From Tethya wilhelma (lineage: Eukaryota; Porifera; Demospongiae; Tethyida; Tethyidae), in NCBI GenBank assembly GCA_964030475.1, contig CAXIPT010000001.1, forward strand, positions 22,164,776 to 22,228,775: 64,000 nucleotides of DNA. The letters run 5' to 3'. The position numbers and the translations under genes are program-made. Shown here in pieces: positions 45,401 through 54,266 of this stretch. Every line of letters begins with the position of its first letter. The first letter of the stretch is position 1. Below the pieces are notes generated by a model, which had not been told where the DNA came from, made no database searches, and saw only the letters and a program-made list of their open reading frames with translations.

Positions 45401-45761
45401 TTTTGGCTGCTTTAATAATCATTGTGACTTCCTCTCTTGTCTCTGGCTTGACATACAGCAACAAATTAGAAATTGTAGTCCCCCAGTTTTCAAAGTGAGT
45501 GACTGAGAACTTTATGTTAGGCATTTCTTGTTGTAAAGTGTCTCTCAGACCACCCAGCTTCACAGCAGTCTGTGCGTTCTGCACAATGAACTCTCCATTC
45601 CTGATGCTAGGTCCATCTGCTTTTTTGCTGTTAACGGCATCATAAAGAAATGGAGATTTAGGATCATTCATTTGAATGACGCCAATTTCCTTATTAATAA
45701 AAGGAGGCATATCACTTGGGAGAGAGCTGCCACTGCCAGGCTTAGCCCTGAGTTCGGACAT
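27417..45761 (-). CDS. FAD-linked oxidase of the gulono/arabinono-lactone oxidase type, seven exons, frameshift in exon 4
   Basis: Exons in reading order: 45761-45387, 40722-40572, 32807-32671, 32079-31862, 31266-30989, 28412-28087, 27811-27417. All join in phase with GT/AG borders, giving about 625 residues. The FAD-binding (PCMH-type) domain is spread over exons 1-4: FENWGTTISNLLLYVKPET, then GMGGAYHTWSPTYPDSGG (the family's G-GHS-SP flavin loop, His kept), VTIAPGVTTGQLMQFF, SGGCH/GVGKT, AASVSLGLFGVIVDV. Exons 5-7 match the ALO C-terminal half, ending WESLGGVTHWQKQWTF… DPDNMFVNSVY. Family members oxidise aldonolactones or similar sugars with oxygen. Exon 4 is 218 bp between two phase-0 borders, and its frame must change near MSDLM/DGNGDIKV, so a coding indel (mutation or sequence error) is present. 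A start at 45800 would add a hydrophobic 13-residue lead. Introns 1 and 2 carry transposons. Confidence 0.82.
28413..29176. other. Part of intron 5 of the FAD oxidase, no feature seen
   Basis: AT-rich intron sequence. From about 28980 it shows weak resemblance to the main dispersed repeat (GGCTTGCCAGTTG; GGCACATTTGGCCCATTC). Confidence 0.5.
29177..29599. repeat. Long foldback, third copy
   Basis: Arm 29177-29288 (forward) and arm 29490-29599 (reverse) are near-perfect complements around a 200-bp loop. It sits in intron 5 of the FAD oxidase and is continuous with the full repeat copy that runs to 30217. Confidence 0.85.
29490..30217 (-). repeat. Main dispersed repeat, near-full copy
   Basis: Same architecture as 10022-10746: arm, TGGTTAGTCCCC block, GCGCATGCGCAT, TGACCTTTGAACTCTACC, GTACGTAAGTACGTATG, ending CCCATTCCTACTATATG and TACTACCGTACGTATGAT. 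Confidence 0.8.
30414..30866. repeat. Foldback element carrying an AGCTTAGACCTAA minisatellite
   Basis: The flanks are inverted over about 60-80 bp: left TTTTTTTCCAGATTCTGAA and AAAAGCTTGGATCTAAGCC; right is the complement with CAGAATCCGGAAAAAAA. The centre, 30485-30805, is roughly ten degenerate units of about 32 bp built from AAGCTTAGACCTAACCATG and AGCTTAGGCCTAAGC, which are themselves partly palindromic. It lies in intron 5 of the FAD oxidase. Confidence 0.8.
33094..33340. mobile_element. MITE-like element with CCGTATAGTGGGAAA ends
   Basis: Left end AACCGTATAGTGGGAAAGTT, right end AAATTTCCCATTATACAGTA: imperfect inverted termini of about 20 bp. The interior is AT-rich with a poly-T tract. 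It directly precedes the LINE. Related ends occur at 41543-41752. Confidence 0.6.
33384..36417 (+). mobile_element. Non-LTR retrotransposon (LINE), degenerate
   Basis: An apurinic-type endonuclease comes first (LKIMYFNARSL, VVCVTETWF, RGGGVALFI, LLGDFNIDF, SLIDLVLLS). A linker with LPWMNSKIRRKLRRRN follows, then reverse transcriptase (SSGPDRISSRMLK; FFDLRKAFDSVPH; SGVPQGSILGPLLFLIYLN; YADDILLY; YKYLGINI), ending near 36275. The coding region is split over three frames: a frameshift near 34945 (between PIPKTTTP and DPANYRPIS) and another near 35625 (before LFVNMEKLQQ). A poly-A tract at 36385-36409 contains N36390. It could be CR1/L2-like; the clade is not certain. It is in intron 2 of the FAD oxidase, antisense to that gene, and cannot encode a full protein as it stands. 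Confidence 0.9.
36418..37516. other. Intron 2 of the FAD oxidase, no feature seen
   Basis: AT-rich, with duplicated short text around AGCACATCTTTCA (36625 and 36660). No coding signal. Confidence 0.5.
37525..37638. repeat. Four spaced copies of the palindrome GTACAAATTTGTAC
   Basis: Copies at about 37525, 37560, 37591 and 37618; the third is the perfect 20-bp palindrome GGTGTACAAATTTGTACACC. Spacing is 27-35 bp. Confidence 0.85.
37797..38661. repeat. 380-bp tandem satellite, 2.3 units, cut by a gap
   Basis: Units 37797-38176, 38177-38556 and the start of a third to N38662. Each begins GTGCGATTTTGACAAAA and includes CATATCATTTGAAAGCTCTC. Within each full unit ACGACCTTCCTAGGCTGAG is followed about 120 bp on by its reverse complement. 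The array was probably longer. Confidence 0.85.
38663..40245 (+). pseudogene. Second Helitron copy: leader and decayed Rep N-terminus
   Basis: Leader from about 38675 (CACGTGGAATCTGGTAAAGG, as in the first copy), then MPSKKYQKQYKRKQYYVANK from 39264. Stops and shifts occur near 39492 and 39717, and fewer 21-residue repeats are present. A longer intact stretch (39842-40245: MLSHSAELNNSLCEVQ to PNPNSPCVHW) matches residues about 250-395 of the first copy. Gaps bound both ends (N38662, N40246), so the rest is unknown. It is in intron 2 of the FAD oxidase. Confidence 0.88.
40247..40346 (-). repeat. Single arm of the main dispersed repeat, then AT-rich microsatellite
   Basis: Begins AGTCATGTGCCGAAATTGAG and ends TTTTTTTGAAATTTTTGC, followed by a TTATTATTATTATAATTATT run. 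Joined to the Helitron only by N40246. Confidence 0.8.
40723..41515. other. Intron 1 of the FAD oxidase, short internal duplication
   Basis: The text AACTTTGAATTCAAAGGATA, with its GAATTGTGTA follow-on, occurs at about 40765 and again at 40924, so a roughly 160-bp tandem duplication is present. No coding signal. Confidence 0.6.
41543..41752. mobile_element. MITE-like foldback with ACCGTATAT...ATACGG ends
   Basis: Left ACCGTATATAGCGGGAAATT, right AATTCCCACTATACGG, with further inverted AAATTTTTCCCCC / GGGAAAATTTTTG blocks inside. Same family as 33094-33340. Confidence 0.65.
41820..41946. repeat. Short foldback with ATCCGGAAAATTCT ends
   Basis: Left TATCCGGAAAATTCTGAGTC and right GGAGAATTTTCCGGAT are inverted, with TAGAATCTAAA inside on both arms. 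The arms resemble the flanks of the minisatellite foldback at 30414-30866. Confidence 0.65.
42000..43280 (-). repeat. Degenerate main dispersed repeat split by an insertion
   Basis: 42010-42115 matches the arm and the GACTATCAGAGACTGGTTAG block. 42836-43280 matches the later part (TGACTTTTGAACTTGACC, CAAGTAAGTCAGTTAGGAAG, TGTCAGTGAGAGCCTCTGAG). About 720 bp of unrelated sequence separates them. Confidence 0.65.
43350..44352. mobile_element. 1-kb non-autonomous element with inverted termini
   Basis: Left GATTGAGTGATAAGTTCATT is the complement of the right end (AATGAACTTTCACTCACAATC). Inside, GGTGTCATAAAATTCTGG and GGTCACCCCCCGTGACTAAT (43425-43475) are again inverted relative to 44230-44318. 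No long frame. It lies in intron 1 of the FAD oxidase. Confidence 0.65.
44353..45386. other. Intron 1 of the FAD oxidase, near exon 1
   Basis: No exon or repeat supported. Short frames on both strands (44653-45184) show no family resemblance. Confidence 0.5.
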
Positions 45762-45962
45762 GATGATGACTTGATTCACAAAAATTAATACGACTTGCAA
45801 TAAAATGAGTAGAGTCTTGAGATGCTACACGTAGCTCTACCGCACAGGTAGGAGTAAAGTGCCTGTAACTTGCAAGCCCTCTTTATACTGAGTACGTAGC
45901 AACGTATATAGGTCGCTGTGCGGCATTTCGCGCGTTACGGCTTAAGTTTTGCGCCGGATCCG

Positions 45963-46816
45963 GACCGCGCACTATTGACATCTGACGATCTTTTCCAACC
46001 ATGCTGTTTAGTCAGGAATACGCAACTTAAACTAACATTGAATTAGAAGAAACTTATAGTTCACCTATATCATCATAGCATTTTGACTCTACATGAGCCA
46101 CATGCATTGAATTAGCAAAATCAATTAGCATATTGAATTCCTGTAGTTATTAGTTTAATCAGTTAAAAACCACCGAACAGCTGTGAACAGTTACCGTGGC
46201 AGTGGCCCTTATTAGCAATAGCTTTAGGTAGGTAATTGAAAAAAAGGCAATACCTCATGCCGGGCACATGTACAGCCCTTACTATAGCTATTACTTTACA
46301 CTGTAAAAATGCCAGGCAGGAAAATGATGGTGAACCTCACTAGCTGACCATGTAGTGATATCTGTGACATCACCATACGGACAGTGTATAGATTTTTTTG
46401 ACCTATAATATTATGCCTCATGGCATATAGGCTATCCATAATTAGTGTTCACTTCTAAGTTCAAAAGCACCGCCTATAGTTTACATTGGTCACGGTATAT
46501 ACACTGTATTGAACCACTAGCTGATATACCTAGGGTAGTTCGTACACCCTAGGTAGTGTATAAACTTATGACTTTACTATGATACAATTAAGCTATTTGT
46601 ATTATAGGTTTTAGAGTGTATGTATTGTTTATAACAATATATTTACCACAACATGCCACAATAATATCACCACAATGACCACACACAAAGCAGCCTGTAG
46701 CTGTGAGTTTACTAAACTTCCTAAGTGTTGTCAAAAGACATATGGCACTCTTGTTGGAGGTATTTGAGGAGTTTGGAGGTTATAGCTATTCGGTAGTGTG
46801 AATGATTCACAACAAT
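45963..46816. repeat. 854-bp segment, first copy
   Basis: Same length as, and identical by eye to, 46818-47671; the two are separated only by N46817. Non-coding. Best explained as two unmerged contig ends. Confidence 0.9.
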
Positions 46817-46817
46817 N

Positions 46818-47671
46818 GACCGCGCACTATTGACATCTGACGATCTTTTCCAACCATGCTGTTTAGTCAGGAATACGCAACTTAAACTAACATTGAATTA
46901 GAAGAAACTTATAGTTCACCTATATCATCATAGCATTTTGACTCTACATGAGCCACATGCATTGAATTAGCAAAATCAATTAGCATATTGAATTCCTGTA
47001 GTTATTAGTTTAATCAGTTAAAAACCACCGAACAGCTGTGAACAGTTACCGTGGCAGTGGCCCTTATTAGCAATAGCTTTAGGTAGGTAATTGAAAAAAA
47101 GGCAATACCTCATGCCGGGCACATGTACAGCCCTTACTATAGCTATTACTTTACACTGTAAAAATGCCAGGCAGGAAAATGATGGTGAACCTCACTAGCT
47201 GACCATGTAGTGATATCTGTGACATCACCATACGGACAGTGTATAGATTTTTTTGACCTATAATATTATGCCTCATGGCATATAGGCTATCCATAATTAG
47301 TGTTCACTTCTAAGTTCAAAAGCACCGCCTATAGTTTACATTGGTCACGGTATATACACTGTATTGAACCACTAGCTGATATACCTAGGGTAGTTCGTAC
47401 ACCCTAGGTAGTGTATAAACTTATGACTTTACTATGATACAATTAAGCTATTTGTATTATAGGTTTTAGAGTGTATGTATTGTTTATAACAATATATTTA
47501 CCACAACATGCCACAATAATATCACCACAATGACCACACACAAAGCAGCCTGTAGCTGTGAGTTTACTAAACTTCCTAAGTGTTGTCAAAAGACATATGG
47601 CACTCTTGTTGGAGGTATTTGAGGAGTTTGGAGGTTATAGCTATTCGGTAGTGTGAATGATTCACAACAAT
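46818..47671. repeat. 854-bp segment, second copy
   Basis: Repeats 45963-46816 base for base as far as I can compare. See the first copy. Confidence 0.9.
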
Positions 47672-48267
47672 CATGATATGGAGTGGTGACCATCCAGTTT
47701 CCTACATAATTTATTAGATTAGAACAAGATGTGTTGTCAGTAACAGCTATAGATTAGACTTGAAATAGTTACTTTTTTTGCTAAATTAGGATCAGCTCCT
47801 TTCTCATTGACAAGTAGGCCAGTATGTCTTCTTTATCATGAGCGAAGTAGCTCCTGACTAATTGAGCAAGGAGATGTAGTCAGCTACTGGTTAATATCAT
47901 AATAATTATTATAGTCTAAATTAAAAGTAGAATAATAAATTAAGAATAATTAATTTTTTTGTCTCGTACAATGTTAGTGTACAACATCATTTTAATCTTT
48001 AAAATGTTCTTAATTAAGGTATTCAATTGCAAACTTTTACGCTTGACGATGGTGATATCAAATGGGACAAGGCTTCGACATCGATGCAACCAATGTTGAT
48101 GGAAGAAATGCTAAGAATTTGTAAGTGTTTGAGATGTTGTAGTGCATGAATGGAAGAATTTCACCAACCCCCCTTGCTCAGTTGCCCATCAATATATTAA
48201 GCTATCTCCAAGTTAGTCATGTGGATTGAATGGAATGACATCAGAAAGTTCATTGAAAGCAGTTAAA
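47672..48267. other. Intergenic with a stray ankyrin-array 3' fragment
   Basis: 47980-48033 (GTACAACATCATT, then AAGGTATTCAATTGCA) matches the 3' end and stop region of the ankyrin array genes, 40 kb away. Otherwise no coding signal. Confidence 0.55.
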
Positions 48268-51109
48268 TTAAGACCACAAGCTTGCTTGTAAGTTTAGTCC
48301 AAGAATATTTGGATGGTCTCCGGTATGTAGAATTCGACTCCGTAGTCCATATTTCAGCATCTTGATTAAGGTACTACTAAGAGACACATTGTCTGTCATA
48401 GTCAACATCCATTTATCTGTGCTATTTGCTACACAATATCCAAGTGCAAAACAATCGAATGCTGTAAGACTATATCTACCGTCAAACAAAAGTTTGCCAG
48501 AATTATTCCTATAGGTAACACACTATCACAGTTGGCTTTTTCTTGTGCTTCGTACAAGCACTGAATCACAAATGGCTTAAAACTCATGTCTTCATTCCTT
48601 CCTCTTCTTGATAGAATGATATCCCATCCAATTCCCTGAAATCCTGTTAAGCCAGCTACAAACCTCAAGACAATATCCCAACCAGTCCTTTTACAGTGTG
48701 CTTCAAATACAGATCAGATTCTCTGGTTGTTTGGTGAGAGCTGAGATATGTAAAATGCAGCCAAAAACTCTTGCCAAGTGAGATGCAGGAAACTATGAGA
48801 GATTGAGATCAGTAGGAGAATTCATGAAGCCAAAATGGTAAAAACCATTGGGAAGCTTGTGAAAGATCACCTCATCTCTTTCGAGGCCTTCAAATGCAAC
48901 TTGGGCCAATGAACTAAATAACTTGTGTAACTGTGGTGAAAGATCTTCTAAGTTTTCTGGCAGTTGCTCAGCTAATTGTGTGTCTCCAAAGTTAGCATTC
49001 AAGTATCTTTGTAATAATGTCAAGCACATCTCAGTGTAAAGTTGCGTTGCAGTGTGGGGAATGGGCCTATTGACTGCTTTGTTGAATCTGTAAGTCTCTG
49101 TAGTTATGGCACAATTCAGTGGAATGTACATCAAGCTCTTGATAGCAGGATGAGCTTCTATATGTATGTCAAGAAGTCTGCAAGAATACCGGGTTGTGAA
49201 GCAAACTTGGCACGTGCATACTGTTGAATAGAATACTCACTAAATCCAATCACTTCTACTTGTTTTTGTATTTGAGGCTTAGCTACTGCAAAAAGGTTAG
49301 CAGTAGCAGAAGGTCTACTTGTGACTAAGACTTGACAATGGGAAAGGTATGTGCCTCGGATAAGCTCAACAAACACTGAAGACTTTTGAAGTGAAGCTGG
49401 GAGTTCGTCAAAGCCATCTAATACAAACAGCACATCCTTCCCTTCAGTTGATTCAATCTCAGTGGCTACAGCCTGGCATAGCTCTTTGTTACTATGGTAA
49501 CACAGATCCTCTACTTTCTGAGCTTCCTGCACACTCTTCTCATGCAGTCGCAGAAGAATGACTAGTGAATATTGTTTCATGGTCTCAATTTCGTCCCACC
49601 TTCTACAAAGCTCTCCTACACATGTACTCTTCCCAACACCAGGTGCACCATGCATGTATATGCACTTTATATCTTGCTGACCTGGTAGGTTCAGAACTTC
49701 TTCTAGCTTAATTCGTTCTTTTTCCCTGACAATGTCGTCGACAAGACCATGAAGAGTGGCTTTTGTAAATCTATCCATTTCTAAGCGACTCACTTGATTG
49801 GTCTTTACAAGAGCAAGGTTGACAAATGTATCTAAATTGAGATATGGAAACTTGTCTGATAACATGCATGCACTCCTATACACTCCTTTGAGGTATGTTG
49901 CATAGTGAATTATTGAGTCATGGAAGACTTGCTCATGGTGTCCTGGACTAATAGGCTGACAATCTGTGGTTCAGAGATAAATGATGAACAATTAAGTATT
50001 ATTCAGGCCGTACTGTGTTACATTATTGAATAGAATTGCTTTTATTGTAATTTTACGCACAAAGCAATAATACTGATTTTTTATGGTCATGTGACTAGTC
50101 GATGAAAAGAAGCTAAAATAATGTTCACATGCATCAAACACAGTTACTGTAATATTAAAAAGTATGTGATTGTTCTATAATAAGTATAATGCCCACATAC
50201 GTACAGCCTTCAAAAACTTTTAATTATGGATATTCAATGCACGGTTAGTAGTTCATGGCAATCATGCACAAATTAAAATTCACAACACAGTACAACAAAA
50301 ATTTGGAGTGGGAGTGACCACAAAACACCCCATTCACATGTCTAGGTAGTGGTGGGAATCATGTCCAGTGGAGATGACAGTTCAAAGTCATTTCTTGTGA
50401 GTGCATGGAGAGTTAGGATGTACGGTCTCTTAGATAGCATGTGCCAACAATCACTTCTGTTTTGTACCTTACACAGAAAGATTGTGAATCTTTCAGAAAT
50501 TACTTTATGGCTGCTCTTTGTCATGTTTAATCTTTTATGCAATAGCTTTCACTGAGCTCATAGACTGGCAAAAATTTTGCTAAATCACTGAACTGATTGG
50601 TCCAGGAGCACATGTGTGACACTTTCTAGAGATATGTTGTGCATGCATGACATTGTAGCCTCAACTAGTACTCGTGTCACTTACATCCACCAAACTCTTA
50701 TATATACCCACCTTGTAACCTGACCAATCATGTACGTGACTAATGATACGTAACCAGACTCTCCTTGCTTATTTTCTATGAAATACGAAGGAGGAGCTTG
50801 GAAACAAGGCTGTTCAGTGATACATTTAGCTATAACTATTTTATTTCATGGGGAAACATTTGTGGTTTGCCTCTCAACCATTTCGGAAATCACTTAATAT
50901 TAATTACCATGCATTTCCCTCATAACTGCCAGCATATCTGCATGCTTTAGAATAAAGTATGATCATCAACTAACCTCCATCAGAGAAGTCAGTATGAGCT
51001 GAGCTGAGCACTTTGCAAACTGCCTCAGCATAATCTTCCTTCCCAGCTTGAATAAAGGTTGTAATCAGAGCTCGATAGGTAGCACTGAGACCCAGCTTGT
51101 ACTGCCATT
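48268..51109 (-). pseudogene. NLR gene 3' part: NACHT exon and broken C-terminal region
   Basis: Reading order: 3' part of the second Death-domain exon (51109-50975), then the NACHT exon from 49963. NACHT is intact: Walker A GAPGVGKST, Walker B VLFVLDGFDELP, sensor-like VLVTSRPSA. After FASQPGILADFLTYI the frame breaks near 49155 and resumes as EAHPAIKSLMYIPLNCA. It breaks again near 48797 (before SHSFLHLTWQEFLAAFYI), meets TGA at 48714-48716, and shifts near 48510 before KLLFDGRYSLTAFDCFALGY. These pieces match the usual NLR order after NACHT up to the start of an LRR region, but no LRRs follow. The upstream 1.96 kb is duplicated after N51110. The breaks could be real pseudogenisation or low-quality sequence. 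Confidence 0.8.
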
Positions 51110-53069
51110 NATGAGCTTCTATATGTATGTCAAGAAGTCTGCAAGAATACCGGGTTGTGAAGCAAACTTGGCACGTGCATACTGTTGAATAGAATACTCA
51201 CTAAATCCAATCACTTCTACTTGTTTTTGTATTTGAGGCTTAGCTACTGCAAAAAGGTTAGCAGTAGCAGAAGGTCTACTTGTGACTAAGACTTGACAAT
51301 GGGAAAGGTATGTGCCTCGGATAAGCTCAACAAACACTGAAGACTTTTGAAGTGAAGCTGGGAGTTCGTCAAAGCCATCTAATACAAACAGCACATCCTT
51401 CCCTTCAGTTGATTCAATCTCAGTGGCTACAGCCTGGCATAGCTCTTTGTTACTATGGTAACACAGATCCTCTACTTTCTGAGCTTCCTGCACACTCTTC
51501 TCATGCAGTCGCAGAAGAATGACTAGTGAATATTGTTTCATGGTCTCAATTTCGTCCCACCTTCTACAAAGCTCTCCTACACATGTACTCTTCCCAACAC
51601 CAGGTGCACCATGCATGTATATGCACTTTATATCTTGCTGACCTGGTAGGTTCAGAACTTCTTCTAGCTTAATTCGTTCTTTTTCCCTGACAATGTCGTC
51701 GACAAGACCATGAAGAGTGGCTTTTGTAAATCTATCCATTTCTAAGCGACTCACTTGATTGGTCTTTACAAGAGCAAGGTTGACAAATGTATCTAAATTG
51801 AGATATGGAAACTTGTCTGATAACATGCATGCACTCCTATACACTCCTTTGAGGTATGTTGCATAGTGAATTATTGAGTCATGGAAGACTTGCTCATGGT
51901 GTCCTGGACTAATAGGCTGACAATCTGTGGTTCAGAGATAAATGATGAACAATTAAGTATTATTCAGGCCGTACTGTGTTACATTATTGAATAGAATTGC
52001 TTTTATTGTAATTTTACGCACAAAGCAATAATACTGATTTTTATGGTCATGTGACTAGTCGATGAAAAGAAGCTAAAATAATGTTCACATGCATCAAACA
52101 CAGTTACTGTAATATTAAAAAGTATGTGATTGTTCTATAATAAGTATAATGCCCACATACGTACAGCCTTCAAAAACTTTTAATTATGGATATTCAATGC
52201 ACGGTTAGTAGTTCATGGCAATCATGCACAAATTAAAATTCACAACACAGTACAACAAAAATTTGGAGTGGGAGTGACCACAAAACACCCCATTCACATG
52301 TCTAGGTAGTGGTGGGAATCATGTCCAGTGGAGATGACAGTTCAAAGTCATTTCTTGTGAGTGCATGGAGAGTTAGGATGTACGGTCTCTTAGATAGCAT
52401 GTGCCAACAATCACTTCTGTTTTGTACCTTACACAGAAAGATTGTGAATCTTTCAGAAATTACTTTATGGCTGCTCTTTGTCATGTTTAATCTTTTATGC
52501 AATAGCTTTCACTGAGCTCATAGACTGGCAAAAATTTTGCTAAATCACTGAACTGATTGGTCCAGGAGCACATGTGTGACACTTTCTAGAGATATGTTGT
52601 GCATGCATGACATTGTAGCCTCAACTAGTACTCGTGTCACTTACATCCACCAAACTCTTATATATACCCACCTTGTAACCTGACCAATCATGTACGTGAC
52701 TAATGATACGTAACCAGACTCTCCTTGCTTATTTTCTATGAAATACGAAGGAGGAGCTTGGAAACAAGGCTGTTCAGTGATACATTTAGCTATAACTATT
52801 TTATTTCATGGGGAAACATTTGTGGTTTGCCTCTCAACCATTTCGGAAATCACTTAATATTAATTACCATGCATTTCCCTCATAACTGCCAGCATATCTG
52901 CATGCTTTAGAATAAAGTATGATCATCAACTAACCTCCATCAGAGAAGTCAGTATGAGCTGAGCTGAGCACTTTGCAAACTGCCTCAGCATAATCTTCCT
53001 TCCCAGCTTGAATAAAGGTTGTAATCAGAGCTCGATAGGTAGCACTGAGACCCAGCTTGTACTGCCATT
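49150..53069. repeat. 1.96-kb duplication flanking N51110
   Basis: 49150-51109 equals 51111-53069, differing by one T in a run near 50080/52040. The copy boundary falls exactly on the N. Best read as overlapping contig ends that were not merged. Confidence 0.9.
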
Positions 53070-54126
53070 CATCCAATGCAGCTCTCCTGTCAGGTACAAA
53101 ATGTGGAAATATAGGTGAAGTACGATGCACAACTTGATTTGACCATGCACCACACTCTGGTAGTCTTAGATTAGTCTATTAAAGACACCCCTCAAACAAG
53201 GGGTCTCATTAGAAAACTACAGTAGCAAACTTCCAACGAAATAATGAAATGGAATAATTATGTTTAATAATTGTTAGAATTAACATGCTTACCAGGGCCT
53301 CTATTTAGATAAGGACATAATTATGTGACAGCTCATATGCTAAAGTTTGAACTTGAAACGGAAAGCAAAGACTATATATCTTCAAATTCGAAGAAAACAA
53401 CATCAGGGTTAATTGTCACGTGTCTAAAGAATCTTTTTTAAGTGACATCACGTCGACAGCTTATCATTCTTGACACTCAGTTTTGCTCAGTTAAAGTCGC
53501 TAAGAGTATAACTTGTGTTTAGGTCTGTATAGTGTGTTAAGGCTTAGCGATCTAACAATTGTGTTTCTTACTATCTTTTAATAATAATTATTATTAGAGA
53601 ATTTTAGTGTTCAAAGTTAGCCTTGTATACCTCTGCCCCCCTCCCCAATATGAAAATGACATGAACAATAAAAATGATCTCCCTTCTCCACTGTGTGACC
53701 ATGCAGGAATATTGGTTAAAGACCACGGGGTAGACTAGACAAGTAATGGCTTATTATATGATTGAGACACATCAGACCTGACCGCCAGTCTGAGCCTTAT
53801 AAATTTATAGTACTGAGGCCGAGGCTCAGTGCCAACTATAATGAACTGTGCAGCCTACACATCACAAATCATAATCATGCTTATACTTACGTTTGTAGAG
53901 TAAGCTTTCCTGGAAACTCAGTTTTGATAGACTGCAGTATCTCTTGTTTGGTTAACAGGAGATGTTCTGCCACACTCCCTTCCCATTCATCCATGGACTG
54001 GGCAATGGTGCCAAGGTCCCTTTGGACACCATCATGATCAAAGTCAAGCTTCTTGTCAAGTTTATATCTGTTGGCCTTAGGAACCAAGGCCAGGTAAAAC
54101 TCAAGGTCTGTAGAGTGCGAAGACAT
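51111..54126 (-). CDS. NLR gene 5' part: Death-like domain plus NACHT (cut by a gap)
   Basis: Exons in reading order: 54126-53891 (start MSSHSTDLEFYLALVPKANR), 53086-52935, 51924 down to the gap at 51110. All junctions are in phase. Exons 1-2 encode a helical Death-fold domain (LGTIAQSMDEWEGSVAEHLL; RAALDEWQYKLGLSATYRAL; FIQAGKEDYAEAVCKVL). Exon 3 begins CQPISPGHHEQVFHDS and carries the NACHT ATPase (GAPGVGKST; LDGFDELP). Proteins of this design are cytosolic sensors that oligomerise through NACHT and signal through the Death domain. Large Death-NACHT families are known in sponges. Because 51111-53069 repeats 49150-51109 with only a 1-bp T-run difference, this and the preceding entry are almost certainly one gene. 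The start lies 140 bp from the divergent Ig/EGF gene. Confidence 0.85.
53087..53890. other. Intron 1 of the NLR gene
   Basis: AT-rich with one C-rich stretch near 53634. No exon or repeat recognised. Confidence 0.6.
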
Positions 54127-54266
54127 GACTGACAGGACAGGAACTCCAAAATAAATTTTAACTCAGGACACACCCCTACAAATTTTGGGCGGGTCTGCAA
54201 TCGTTCAATTACTGACCATGTGGAGCTTGTGAATGGCATTTCTTTGAGCTAGTATAATTCTGGATC
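54127..54266. promoter_or_regulatory. 140-bp divergent promoter region (NLR / Ig-EGF gene)
   Basis: Only 140 bp separate the two initiator ATGs, so both 5' UTRs and core promoters must fit here or overlap the first exons. A GC-box-like GGGCGGG lies at about 54188. No TATA box stands out. Confidence 0.6.

Noticed and set aside
51119..51844. A second, independent NACHT gene
   Set aside because: Identical to 49158-49883, with the duplication border exactly on an N; treated as an assembly overlap.
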